A DNA stretch of 39,367 nucleotides from Sulfurimonas sp. (GCF_018698455.1 NZ_JABIOQ010000055.1:1-39367), one strand, 5' to 3'. Positions 1 to 7,913 are shown, counted from the first letter of the stretch. Numbers and translations are program-made. The notes: generated from the sequence alone by a model not told the origin.

Positions 1-43
1 CCTTTCTTAAATTTTTCTTTCTTGACGGTTTTTAGACCAAAGC

Positions 44-119
44 GTCCGATTCATTTCCGTTATCACTGTCCGAATGAAACTGTCATGGGTGTCCGAACTG
101 AAGTGTCATAGGTGTCCGA
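44..119. repeat. GTCCGA tandem repeat array, probable insertion-sequence end
   Basis: The hexamer GTCCGA occurs four times, starting at 44, 68, 91 and 114, so the spacing is 24, 23 and 23 bases. The two middle units match at about 18 of 23 positions and both carry a TGTCAT block. The two outer units share GTCCGATT followed by a CCGTT. Multiple short direct repeats at an element terminus are typical of IS21-like and some other transposons, which bind transposase at several sites. That assignment is from memory of the family. No transposase lies inside the window, so the element body would be to the left. Confidence 0.55.
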
Positions 120-724
120 TTTGCTCCGTTTTTTGCAATTATGATATTAAAAAATTAGCAAACTTTATTACTTATTTTATTGAAAGTGACATGAAATATT
201 TAGGTATCACTAAATTAATGAAACTATGCTTCTTTGCTGATAAATATCATTTAGAAGCTTATGGCACGCCAATATTAAACAATAATTATACAAAAATGCC
301 AAAAGGCCCAGTTCCTATGTATGTGTACTCTTTAATTAAAAATAGTAAGAATACAGATAGTGATGATTTAGAAAGTGAAGTAAGAGAATTTAATACACAT
401 ATAAATGTAAAAGAAAGACAATCTGATGATCATTCTAGATTTGAAAATCATAACTCTTTTGACAGAAAGTTTTTCTCAAAATCTCAAATGATTATACTTG
501 ATAGACTTGCTTTAGAATTTAAAGATATTGACAAAGAAGCAATATCTAACTTATCTCATGATACTTCAGCTTGGAAATCTGTAAACCTTCATGATAATAT
601 ACCTTTCTCTTCTATGATTGATAATAATCCAGAACTAAGTAAGCATGTTAGAGAAAATGAAATAAAAAAAATCCAGTTTAATAGCAATGTTCAAAGAGTA
701 CTTGAGCAAGTAAAAACTAAATAG
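74..724 (+). CDS. Panacea-domain (DUF4065, SocA-like) protein, probable antitoxin, 5' end disturbed
   Basis: From about residue 24 the protein matches the Panacea/DUF4065 pattern: a first helix, then KYLGITKLMKLCFFADKYHL at about 40-59, a GTPI segment and the KGPVP motif. Panacea domains act as the antitoxin half of many toxin-antitoxin pairs and are also the SocA proteolytic-adaptor fold. The first 20 or so residues are cysteine-rich, look foreign and are encoded by the GTCCGA repeat array. The native start was therefore probably lost to an element insertion and replaced by an ATG in the element end. The next ATG, at 191, would remove the first helix of the domain. The gene ends 10 bases before the next coding region, as expected for an antitoxin-toxin pair. 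The family call is good; the start and activity are uncertain. Confidence 0.65.
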   Translation: MKLSWVSELKCHRCPICSVFCNYDIKKLANFITYFIESDMKYLGITKLMKLCFFADKYHLEAYGTPILNNNYTKMPKGPVPMYVYSLIKNSKNTDSDDLESEVREFNTHINVKERQSDDHSRFENHNSFDRKFFSKSQMIILDRLALEFKDIDKEAISNLSHDTSAWKSVNLHDNIPFSSMIDNNPELSKHVRENEIKKIQFNSNVQRVLEQVKTK

Positions 725-734
725 TCTTCTTATC

Positions 735-1184
735 TTGTCGCTACAACGTTTAACAGAAAATGTCTTATTTATAAAAAGATTTTCTGTGTTTTATTGGGTA
801 AATTATGAGTTCCACGATGGTAGTGAAGAACGAAATAAATATATAATCACCCTTAACTGTTCAGTTAATGAGTTTCCGCTTACAATTATTCTTCCTACAT
901 CCAAAGATGATGGAGCTTTCTATTCAAATCAGAAGAATCTAATAGATTGTGTAGTTATTAAGACCGGGGAATCAGAGTTTTTTACATATAAAGATAATAA
1001 TACAATAGTTGATTTAAGAAATATAAACACAGAAGACCAAAGTATTATAGAAGCAGTACATGATGAGGGAGAACTTCAGTTTCAAGGGATTCTAGAGCAA
1101 GAGTTGCAAGATAGAATAACAAAAGCAATTAAAGATTCACTAACTATTGAAGAGTATTTAATAGACAAGTATCTTTGTCGATAA
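735..1184 (+). CDS. hypothetical protein, candidate toxin partner of the Panacea gene
   Basis: I do not recognise this 149-residue protein. It starts 10 bases after the Panacea gene, apparently at a TTG (735), because no in-frame ATG exists near the N-terminus and no clear ribosome binding site is visible. Short beta-rich stretches (YIITLNCSV, LTIILPTS, CVVIKTGESEFF) followed by an acidic helical C-terminus give a loose resemblance to PemK/MazF-like small toxins, but no diagnostic motif is seen. Panacea antitoxins are known to pair with many unrelated toxins, so position makes this the natural partner. That is inference from context only. It has no signal peptide or membrane segment. Confidence 0.5.
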   Translation: MSLQRLTENVLFIKRFSVFYWVNYEFHDGSEERNKYIITLNCSVNEFPLTIILPTSKDDGAFYSNQKNLIDCVVIKTGESEFFTYKDNNTIVDLRNINTEDQSIIEAVHDEGELQFQGILEQELQDRITKAIKDSLTIEEYLIDKYLCR

Positions 1185-1261
1185 AAGGTGTTTTAGAAAA
1201 TTATTAATGCATTTTTCTAAACATTATTCATAGTTTTGGTTCTTTTTTTAATGATAATTTA

Positions 1262-1356
1262 AAAAAAAACGCCAGCAAAGATTTTGCTATGCCCTCTGGG
1301 TACATCCCCCAAGGGGACTTCCTCGCTAGCACTCACCGCGAACTCCAGCATCGACA
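1262..1356. repeat. hairpin-rich intergenic repeat, diverged relative of the repeats at 14.4-16.5 kb
   Basis: This stretch between two toxin-antitoxin pairs is clearly more GC-rich than its surroundings. It contains AGCAAA-GAT-TTTGCT (about 1275-1289), GCCCTCT at 1291-1297, CCCC-AA-GGGG at 1307-1316, CTCACC at 1332-1337 and CATCGACA at 1349-1356. The order CTCACC, AACT, CATCGACA is also present in the reverse complement of the repeat at 16454-16540, and the GCCCTCT-GG-ATCC-AGG order matches that repeat on the plus strand. I infer a diverged member of the same family. Read on the minus strand, the first hairpin is followed by GGCG and a run of nine T, so it could also act as a weak terminator. 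Confidence 0.45.
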
Positions 1357-1437
1357 AAACCAGCTCAAATGCAGTATAGTTGTCCAACACTATGGATATT
1401 TCATTAACTACACTTAAACATTTTTATGATAAAATAC

Positions 1438-1453
1438 TGTATTACAAAATACA
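1438..1453. promoter_or_regulatory. inverted repeat, candidate operator of the RHH/MazF pair
   Basis: TGTATT-ACAA-AATACA is a perfect 6-base inverted repeat. It lies just downstream of a -10-like TATGAT (1425-1430) and ends 11 bases before the antitoxin start. Ribbon-helix-helix antitoxins normally autorepress by binding such palindromes over their own promoter, so an operator role is a reasonable inference. Confidence 0.45.
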
Positions 1454-1464
1454 AAGGATTTGTT

Positions 1465-1692
1465 ATGGTAGCAACTGTTAGACTAGATGAGAATCTTACA
1501 ACAACATTAAATAAAGTCTCAAAAATACTCCATAAAAAGAAAAGTGATGTTATACGAGAAGCTATAAAATACTATGCATTAAATGTAGAAAAAGGTGCCA
1601 AATCAAGAATGCTAACTGCTATTGGAAAAACAAAAGAAATAGATAAAAAAGATTTTAAAGATTTTGAAGGTACTTTCGATGATGGTATCTAA
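1465..1692 (+). CDS. ribbon-helix-helix (CopG-type) antitoxin
   Basis: This is a small DNA-binding antitoxin of 75 residues. The N-terminus reads as a ribbon-helix-helix fold: a beta strand (VATVRLDE), a first helix, then KKKSDVIREAIKYYA as the second helix. The charged C-terminal tail (ending EGTFDDGI) is the usual toxin-binding region. The ATG at 1465 is preferred over an upstream start at 1426 because AAAGGA lies 7-12 bases upstream and the ribbon strand begins right after it. The gene overlaps the downstream MazF/PemK-like toxin by 14 bases, the typical arrangement of a translationally coupled pair. The protein probably represses its own operon through the inverted repeat just upstream. 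Confidence 0.85.
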   Translation: MVATVRLDENLTTTLNKVSKILHKKKSDVIREAIKYYALNVEKGAKSRMLTAIGKTKEIDKKDFKDFEGTFDDGI

Positions 1693-2020
1693 AGGGGATA
1701 TTTGGTTAGTAAACCTTAACCCCATTAAGAAAAACAATGAAATGGGAAAAGTTCGACCAGTAGTTGTATTTCAAAATGATGTGTTAAATCATAGTGACTA
1801 TCCAACTACCATGATTATACCACTTAGCACATCACTAGTAGATGATACACAACCTATACGATATAGAATAAATAAAAGAGATAAACTAAGTGAAAATTCA
1901 GATATTGTAATAACTCAAATAAGAGCTATTGATAATGGTAGATTTATAGAAAAATTGGGTACTTTAACTATGGATGAGATTCAAGTAGTAAAAGAATTGT
2001 TTGCAGAAATAACACAATAA
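1679..2020 (+). CDS. MazF/PemK-family endoribonuclease toxin
   Basis: The protein (about 113 residues) has the PemK/MazF signature throughout: SKGDIWLVNLNP at the N-terminus, GKVRPVVVFQND, the TTMIIPLST strand and VITQIRAIDNGRF near the end. Members are small SH3-like barrel toxins that cleave mRNA at short sequences and are neutralised by the preceding antitoxin. The frame is open from a TTG at 1664, but the adjacent ATGs at 1679 and 1682 fit better: GAAGG at 1666-1670 is spaced 8 bases from 1679, and family members begin at the KGDIW segment. Length and motifs are complete, so the toxin is probably functional. The gene is followed by about 127 bases leading into the polysaccharide operon. 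Confidence 0.88.
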   Translation: MMVSKGDIWLVNLNPIKKNNEMGKVRPVVVFQNDVLNHSDYPTTMIIPLSTSLVDDTQPIRYRINKRDKLSENSDIVITQIRAIDNGRFIEKLGTLTMDEIQVVKELFAEITQ

Positions 2021-2112
2021 AAAACATCAGTAAAGATTCAAACCCTGTGTTTGAGGATAGTTTATAAATCAGTGTTAATAGTGGTTTTATAGGTATTTAA
2101 TAATCTATAGAG

Positions 2113-2118
2113 TATAAT
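2113..2118 (+). promoter_or_regulatory. candidate -10 box of the polysaccharide export operon
   Basis: TATAAT lies 30 bases upstream of the export-protein start, with AAGG at 2137-2140 acting as ribosome binding site 7 bases before the ATG at 2148. No good -35 hexamer is seen, which is normal for Campylobacterota. The next nine genes run head to tail with almost no gaps, so a promoter is needed here. Confidence 0.4.
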
Positions 2119-2147
2119 CAATAAAATTATGCTAACAAGGTCTCTTA

Positions 2148-4892
2148 ATGCTACAACGTTTACTCTTCCTTTCTCTCATTTCATACTCTTTACTCCATGC
2201 TGTTCCTAGTTTTTCCCAAATGAAAGAGGCTGTTAAAGCAAATCCAGAACTTTTAAACACTCCTCAAGCCAAGGCTATGATGAAAGAGAAAGGTGTAACA
2301 AAAGAGGATGTAAGAAAACAACTTGTTAATGATGAAATGAGTAGTAAAGTGACTGATGTTAAGGACATAGAGAACAATATAGATATAGTTGAGACTAATG
2401 AGACTAATAAGACTAATAAGACTAATAAGACTAATAAACTTGGAAAAAGACTCAACCCTTTTACATACAAAACAAATGAAGAACTTCGAGTTTCTTTAAA
2501 TTCCAAGCATCAGCTTCTAACACACAAAAAGCTTACTCGCTACTCAGATAGATTTTATGCGAATAAAAACATTATAGATAGTGCATCTTTACCAACTCCA
2601 GATGATTATACTATCTCAACTGGTGACATTTTAGAACTGCATATCTATGGGGACAGAAGTGAGATGCATGAGCTTGAAGTGAAAAATGATGGAAGTGTTG
2701 AGTTAGAGTTTATAGGCCCAGTAAGAGTAGGTGGACTTAGCTATCTAGAACTACAAAAACATCTTGAGAAAAGACTTAAAAGTCACTATAAATCAAGCTC
2801 TTTTAAAATCATACTGAGTAAATACAGCAGTATTCAAGTTACTCTTATAGGTGATGTGAAGTACCCTGGCATATATAACCTTTCATCTTTTTCAACAGCA
2901 AAAGATCTCCTTGTAGAATCAAAGGGAGTAAGAGAAAATGCATCAATTAGAGATATAGTCATAAAAAGAAATGGAAAAAGTGTTGCAAGTTTGGATTTTT
3001 ACGACTTACTCTTTGAGGGAAAAGATCTTTCTGGTGTTTTACTAAAGCATGGCGACATAGTAATCATTAAAAAAGCTAAAAAACTTGTTGGGATAGATGG
3101 CTATGTAAACAGTGCCTCTGTGTTTGAGCTTAAAGAAAATGAAACACTGACTAAACTTATAGAGTATGCAGGTGGAATGAAGGCTGACGCTTCAAAGAGA
3201 CATATAAAGATAGATAGATATAGTGAAAATTCTATTTTTGAAACATTTAACATATCGTATAGAAAAGCTAAAAACTTTAAGATGAAAGATGGAGATAGAG
3301 TTTACATTTATAAACTTGACGATAGTGCGGATCGCAATGTAAACATATATGGAAATATCATTCGACCAGGTAGTTATAGAATCGATGACAATGCAACGCT
3401 AAACAAACTCCTAAAAAGTCATTTGTCCACAGGGTTGAAAAAATTCTTTTTACCCGAGACATACTTCGCATATGGAATTCTTAAACGCTACTCGGATACA
3501 CTGAGTTATGAAACAATATCATTTAATCTTGAAAAAGTTTTGGCAGGGAAGCAAACACTTACATTACATCCAAAAGACGAAATATTTATATTTAGTAAAA
3601 ACGACATAGGGTCTAGTGAATACATTACAACTAAAGGGGATATTCTTACCAATGACGGAAAGATGAGATACTTTAGTGGCATGACTATACGAGATGCCAT
3701 TTTTGCTGCTGGCACAGATGGTGTGATGGATGAGAGAGTGAGAGTTACTACTATAAATACTCCAGATCATATGCCAAAAACAAGCTTTTACTCTTTTGAA
3801 GAAGATGCTAATGTAAAACTAAGTCCATATGACGAGGTGGAGGTTTATGACTACTACGAAACACATCTACTTCAGCCTGTAAGTATTAAGGGCGAAGTTG
3901 TAAACCCCATAACTGTTTTTTATGAAACAGGCATGACTCTTGCAAATCTTCTTGACTCATCGGGAGGTATAACTCCTATGGCATTTTTAAATAAAGTCGA
4001 GATAGTAAGATACTACATAGATGAAAAGAACAATAGAGATAAAAAAGTTATATATGTAAGTTTAAAAGACATTAATCCACAAGAGTATGTTGTAGAAGCT
4101 TATGATGAAGTGACTATTTATAAGATTCCAAACTGGAGTGATAAAAGAGTGGTGACACTTAAGGGTGAAGTTAAGTTTCCAGGGGACTATACTATAGGGA
4201 ACTCTGAAAAGTTGAGTAGTCTCATAAAAAGAGCAGGGGGCTACACTAATGAAGCTTTTGTAGAGGGTGCAGTTTTTACCAGAGATAGCATTCGGGTCAA
4301 ACAGATTGAGCAGTATAATGCATCTTTAGCTAAGATAAAAAGAGAGTTAGCTCTTTATAATGCAATGCCAGCCAACTCAAAGAAGATGGCTAGTTCAGGA
4401 GCAGACACAAGTACTCTTAACGATGTTATTTTAGAAGCAAAAAAGTACCAACCAGTTGGAAGAATAAGTATGAAACTCCAAAAAGATTTAGAAGTGTTTT
4501 CAGAGAGTGAGTATGACCTGATACTAAAAGATAAAGACACACTTTTTATACCAGGTCATATGGATACAGTAACTGTTTTTGGAGAGGTGTTTAACCCGAC
4601 ATCATTTGTATACTCATCAAATATGGATTTGGAGGATTACATTACACTGGCAAGTGGAGTCTCTCGTGCTGCTGATAGCTCAAACATATATGTGATTCAT
4701 GCAGATGGAACGAGTGAACCTGCAGATAGTGGTTGGTTTAGCTCTAGTGTTGAAATAGCTCAAGGCGACACTATAGTAGTGCCAGTTTACATTAAAGAGA
4801 CTAACTCACTTGACTTATGGGACAGTGTATCTAGAATCTTGGCTAGCTTCGCGATAACAGCTGCGACTCTCAATACTCTAGGTATTATGTAA
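2148..4892 (+). CDS. Wza-like polysaccharide export protein with multiple SLBB domains
   Basis: This 914-residue protein starts with a signal peptide (hydrophobic residues about 3-19) and a low-complexity linker. A Poly_export domain (about 150-225, beginning DDYTISTGDILELHIYGD) follows. I then count about seven SLBB-type units, each with a G-[DENY]-V-x-x-P-like strand and a later GG, for example IGDVKYPG, YGNIIRPG, KGEVVNP, KGEVKFPG and FGEVFNP. The C-terminus ends in a hydrophobic helix (ILASFAITAATLNTLGIM), as in outer-membrane polysaccharide translocons. It is much longer than enterobacterial Wza (about 380 residues) and resembles the large multi-SLBB exporters seen in many environmental bacteria. 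It overlaps the Wzz-like gene by one base (TAATG), consistent with the two forming an export and chain-length unit. Confidence 0.88.
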   Translation: MLQRLLFLSLISYSLLHAVPSFSQMKEAVKANPELLNTPQAKAMMKEKGVTKEDVRKQLVNDEMSSKVTDVKDIENNIDIVETNETNKTNKTNKTNKLGKRLNPFTYKTNEELRVSLNSKHQLLTHKKLTRYSDRFYANKNIIDSASLPTPDDYTISTGDILELHIYGDRSEMHELEVKNDGSVELEFIGPVRVGGLSYLELQKHLEKRLKSHYKSSSFKIILSKYSSIQVTLIGDVKYPGIYNLSSFSTAKDLLVESKGVRENASIRDIVIKRNGKSVASLDFYDLLFEGKDLSGVLLKHGDIVIIKKAKKLVGIDGYVNSASVFELKENETLTKLIEYAGGMKADASKRHIKIDRYSENSIFETFNISYRKAKNFKMKDGDRVYIYKLDDSADRNVNIYGNIIRPGSYRIDDNATLNKLLKSHLSTGLKKFFLPETYFAYGILKRYSDTLSYETISFNLEKVLAGKQTLTLHPKDEIFIFSKNDIGSSEYITTKGDILTNDGKMRYFSGMTIRDAIFAAGTDGVMDERVRVTTINTPDHMPKTSFYSFEEDANVKLSPYDEVEVYDYYETHLLQPVSIKGEVVNPITVFYETGMTLANLLDSSGGITPMAFLNKVEIVRYYIDEKNNRDKKVIYVSLKDINPQEYVVEAYDEVTIYKIPNWSDKRVVTLKGEVKFPGDYTIGNSEKLSSLIKRAGGYTNEAFVEGAVFTRDSIRVKQIEQYNASLAKIKRELALYNAMPANSKKMASSGADTSTLNDVILEAKKYQPVGRISMKLQKDLEVFSESEYDLILKDKDTLFIPGHMDTVTVFGEVFNPTSFVYSSNMDLEDYITLASGVSRAADSSNIYVIHADGTSEPADSGWFSSSVEIAQGDTIVVPVYIKETNSLDLWDSVSRILASFAITAATLNTLGIM
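2393..2437 (+). repeat. five-copy 9-base tandem repeat encoding Thr-Asn-Lys units
   Basis: Five tandem copies of GACTAATRA lie in frame within the export-protein gene and encode residues 83-97. Because the unit is 9 bases, gain or loss of copies keeps the frame. The protein reads E-T-N-E-T-N-K-T and then repeated N-K-T, giving overlapping N-X-T sequons, two of which have Glu at the -2 position (N84 and N87). It sits between the signal peptide and the export domain, in a region expected to be periplasmic. Confidence 0.8.
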
Positions 4893-5821
4893 TGAGTGAA
4901 AATACTGGGAATACATATATAGAAGAAGATGAGATAGACCTACGAGAGTTGTGGCAAACAATTTTAAAAGGTAAGAAAATCATAGCTATGATTACACTAG
5001 TTGTGGTTACTATGACTTTGGTATATGCTTTAAAGCTTCCAAATGTTTATAAGTCAGAAGCTATTCTTATACCGTCTTCAGAAGACTCTGGGCCTTCTCT
5101 TGGAGGACTTGGTGGACTTGCTGCTATGGCAGGGGTAAGCATAGGTGGCGGTGGATCAATGACACCTGATGTAGCCTTTAACTCACTGCTAAATAATTAT
5201 GAGTTTATGAAAAAGTTTGTTATAAATAATAAGATAGTTGAATATTATAATGGTAGTGAGGTAGATGAAAACTATGTTTTTGCTTTGGGTTTTAGAGGTG
5301 TCTATAATCTGTTTAAGTCAGAAGTGGATGAAGAAAAAAAAGACGATATAGATGCAGAAATTTATATGATTATTAAGAAAATAAGAAGTAACTTTTCAGT
5401 TTCAAGTGATAAAAAAACAGCTCTTATAACAGTTTCGTATAGCGATAGTGATAGAAGTTACCCACCGCAAATAATAAACGCATTTTTAAAAGATGCCAGT
5501 TCATACTTAGTAGAAAATAATTTAAGAATTATTAACAGTAAGTTGGGATATTTTGAGAGGGAGTTAGTAAGTGTAGATGGATTTGAGTTGAGAAAAAGTA
5601 TATCTTCAATCATCTCAAAAATATTAGAAGAGAAAATAATGATGCAATCAAAGGTTTACTACCAGTGTGATATTCTTACTTCACCTTCTAGTTCATATGT
5701 TAAAGATAAAACAAAGCCTAAACGAGCTCTTATTTTAGTGGTTTCATTTGTAACAAGTATCATCCTCGGTGTATTCTTAGTGTTCTTTTTAGAGTTTATA
5801 AAAAAAGAAGAAGATAATTAA
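4892..5821 (+). CDS. Wzz-family chain-length determinant protein
   Basis: The protein has 309 residues with a membrane helix near each end (about 33-53 and 280-302) and a large periplasmic part between them, the Wzz/PCP layout. The N-terminal cytoplasmic segment EDEIDLRELWQTILKGKK is a classic Wzz start. Residues about 70-94 form a Gly-rich loop, and a Pro-containing segment (KDKTKPKRALIL) precedes the second helix, as is conserved in the family. There is no C-terminal tyrosine-kinase domain, so this is a PCP-1/2a-like protein. It probably sets polymer length or opens the export channel together with the upstream multi-SLBB protein, whose stop codon it overlaps by one base. Confidence 0.88.
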   Translation: MSENTGNTYIEEDEIDLRELWQTILKGKKIIAMITLVVVTMTLVYALKLPNVYKSEAILIPSSEDSGPSLGGLGGLAAMAGVSIGGGGSMTPDVAFNSLLNNYEFMKKFVINNKIVEYYNGSEVDENYVFALGFRGVYNLFKSEVDEEKKDDIDAEIYMIIKKIRSNFSVSSDKKTALITVSYSDSDRSYPPQIINAFLKDASSYLVENNLRIINSKLGYFERELVSVDGFELRKSISSIISKILEEKIMMQSKVYYQCDILTSPSSSYVKDKTKPKRALILVVSFVTSIILGVFLVFFLEFIKKEEDN

Positions 5822-5823
5822 TC

Positions 5824-6873
5824 GTGACACTGATTTTAAAATTACTCGTAATTATATTATTCTCATATATTTTTGTGAAACTTATAATTAAGTATGCACA
5901 TAAACTAAATTTATATGATGTTCCAAACGAACGTAGTCATCACTGTAAGATTACTCCAAGTGGTGCAGGTATAGGCTTTATCTCTGCATTTTTTGTAGGA
6001 ATATTTCTGTTTGAATTTGAGCTTTTAAGTGAAGTTTGGTATGTGTTTACAGCAATACTTTTGGTGTTTTGTGTTGGCATTTATGATGATAGACATGATG
6101 TATCTGCAAAGTTAAAGTTTATGGCTATATTTTTGGCAGTATTTATTATGTGGTTTGGAGGAGTTAGTATAGATACACTTGGTGTTTGGTATGAATATGA
6201 CCTCACACTTGTGTCTTGGATAGCACTTCCTTTTAGTATGCTAGCAATTGCAGGTTTTACCAATGCTTTAAATCTCATTGATGGGATAGATGGATTGTCT
6301 AGTTCTATCTCCATTATAATCTTACTTTTCTTTGCATTCATAGGTTTTGAATATCATAGTGATCTATTAGTGATAATTTCTACTTTTACTATTGCGGCTA
6401 TTATAGGTTTTTTATTTTTAAACTGGTATCCTGCAAAGATATTTATGGGAGATAGTGGGAGTTTAAGTATAGGTTTTATTATCAGTGTATTAGCTGTTAT
6501 AAGCTTAAAGTATATTCATCCTATACCTATACTCTATTTGGCAGCTATACCAATTCTTGATACATTAGTAGTAATGGTGAGACGCATTAGAAGAAAAAAG
6601 TCGCCTTTTAAACCTGATAAAACGCATATTCACCATATAATGGTAAAATTCTTCGATATGAATGTTAAAAAAACGGTTGTATTCTTAGTGATTTTACAGA
6701 TAGTGTTTAGCTCTATAGGCTACATGATATTAGACTCCATAAATAAAAATGGCGGAAGTAATGTTCCTCTATTCGCACTTTTTGGTTTTATGATGATGTT
6801 TGTGCTTTTCTATATGATATTTACAGGCATACAAAGAAGACAAATAAAAATTGATAACAAAGTAGTTAAATGA
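5824..6873 (+). CDS. WecA/MraY-family undecaprenyl-phosphate sugar phosphotransferase
   Basis: This 349-residue integral membrane protein should transfer a sugar-1-phosphate from a nucleotide sugar to undecaprenyl phosphate and so start glycan assembly on the inner membrane. Family motifs are clear: NERSHH followed by PSGAGIGF near the N-terminus, YDDRHDVSAKLKF (the DD motif), NALNLIDGIDGLS, FMGDSGSL, and the HIHH motif in a cytoplasmic loop (about residue 261-267). About ten hydrophobic helices are visible. The start is a GTG at 5824, two bases after the Wzz gene; no better ATG exists before the first helix. Its 3' end overlaps mqnE by 4 bases. The sugar substrate cannot be told from sequence; GlcNAc-type or bacillosamine-type sugars are both possible. 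Confidence 0.87.
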   Translation: MTLILKLLVIILFSYIFVKLIIKYAHKLNLYDVPNERSHHCKITPSGAGIGFISAFFVGIFLFEFELLSEVWYVFTAILLVFCVGIYDDRHDVSAKLKFMAIFLAVFIMWFGGVSIDTLGVWYEYDLTLVSWIALPFSMLAIAGFTNALNLIDGIDGLSSSISIIILLFFAFIGFEYHSDLLVIISTFTIAAIIGFLFLNWYPAKIFMGDSGSLSIGFIISVLAVISLKYIHPIPILYLAAIPILDTLVVMVRRIRRKKSPFKPDKTHIHHIMVKFFDMNVKKTVVFLVILQIVFSSIGYMILDSINKNGGSNVPLFALFGFMMMFVLFYMIFTGIQRRQIKIDNKVVK

Positions 6874-7904
6874 AAAGAATAAATTTTGAAGAAGCACTTA
6901 AACTGTATGAGATGGATTTTTTTGAGCTAGGTGAACGTGCTGATAGTAAACGCATAGAGATGCATGGTAAAAAGACATACTTTAACATAAACCGTCACAT
7001 AAATCCGACAAATGTTTGTGCAGATGTTTGTCTTTTTTGTGCTTACTCTGCAACTCGTAAAAATCCAGACCAGTATACTATGAGTCATGAAGATATCATG
7101 AAAACAGTTGAAGAGATAGACCAACGTGGTGCTAAAGAAGTACACATAGTATCTGCTCATAACCCAAATGTTACACTTGAATGGTACTTGGGAATCTTTA
7201 AAAAGATAAAAGAGGGGTATCCTCATCTTCACATAAAGGCATTAACTGCTGCTGAAGTTGACTTTCTATCTCGCCATCATGGACTTACTTATGATGAAGT
7301 ACTTGACCTTATGCTTGAAAATGGTGTGGACTCTATGCCCGGTGGTGGTGCAGAAATTTTTGATGAAAAAGTACGAGATAAAATCTGTAAGGGAAAAGTG
7401 ACATCAGACCAATGGTTTGAAATACATAAAAAATGGCATGAACGCGGTAAAAAATCAAATGTAACGATGCTTTTTGGACATGTAGAATCTCGAGAAAACC
7501 GTATAGACCATATGATGAGAATTCGTGATTTACAAGATATAACTGGTGGGTTTAACTGCTTTATACCTTTGGTATATCAAACTGAAAATAATTACTTAAA
7601 CATTGAGGCACCTATAACAGCCAATGAGATACTCAAAACAATGGCAGTATCGCGTTTAGTACTAGATAATGTGCCAAACTTAAAAGCATACTGGGTGACT
7701 TCGACTGTTAACTTAGCTCTTGTTGCTCAAGAGTTTGGAGCCAATGACCTTGATGGTACCATAGAAAAAGAGTCTATAAACTCTGCAGCAGGGGCAAAAA
7801 GTGCAAATGGTGTGGTTTTAGAAGACTTCATAGCTTTAATAAAAAATAGTGGTTTTAACCCAGTTGAACGAGATAGTCTTTATAATGAAATAAAAGCTTG
7901 GTAA
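6870..7904 (+). CDS. mqnE: aminofutalosine synthase (radical SAM), menaquinone biosynthesis
   Basis: This 344-residue enzyme is a radical SAM protein with the cluster cysteines C50, C54 and C57 in a CxxxCxxC arrangement. It is preceded by HINPTNV and followed by the conserved AYSATRKNP. The MPGGGAEIFDEKVRDKIC and GFNCFIPLVYQ segments are characteristic of MqnE rather than MqnC. It would join dehydropurinylated chorismate and SAM to give aminofutalosine in the futalosine route to menaquinone, which Campylobacterota use. It overlaps the upstream sugar phosphotransferase by 4 bases and is co-directional with the glycan genes, although no metabolic link is known. The position is probably historical, or provides co-expression only. 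Confidence 0.92.
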   Translation: MKRINFEEALKLYEMDFFELGERADSKRIEMHGKKTYFNINRHINPTNVCADVCLFCAYSATRKNPDQYTMSHEDIMKTVEEIDQRGAKEVHIVSAHNPNVTLEWYLGIFKKIKEGYPHLHIKALTAAEVDFLSRHHGLTYDEVLDLMLENGVDSMPGGGAEIFDEKVRDKICKGKVTSDQWFEIHKKWHERGKKSNVTMLFGHVESRENRIDHMMRIRDLQDITGGFNCFIPLVYQTENNYLNIEAPITANEILKTMAVSRLVLDNVPNLKAYWVTSTVNLALVAQEFGANDLDGTIEKESINSAAGAKSANGVVLEDFIALIKNSGFNPVERDSLYNEIKAW

Positions 7905-7913
7905 AAAGCTCAA

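Noticed and set aside
740-752. 13-base identity (GCTACAACGTTTA) with the start of the export-protein gene at 2150-2162
   Set aside because: A single 13-base match is expected by chance in 39 kb of AT-rich DNA, and the flanks do not align.
2038-2054. Inverted repeat TCAAAC-CCTGT-GTTTGA after the MazF gene as a terminator
   Set aside because: The stem is short, only half GC, and no T-run follows on the plus strand.
2264-2506. Minus-strand Leu/Val-rich 80-codon frame opposite the tandem repeat
   Set aside because: Its hydrophobic content is only the complement of the repeat inside a well-supported gene.
6870-7904. Assigning the radical SAM gene to MqnC
   Set aside because: The MPGGGAEIFDE and FNCFIPLVYQ segments fit MqnE, and the CxxxCxxC context is that of aminofutalosine synthase.
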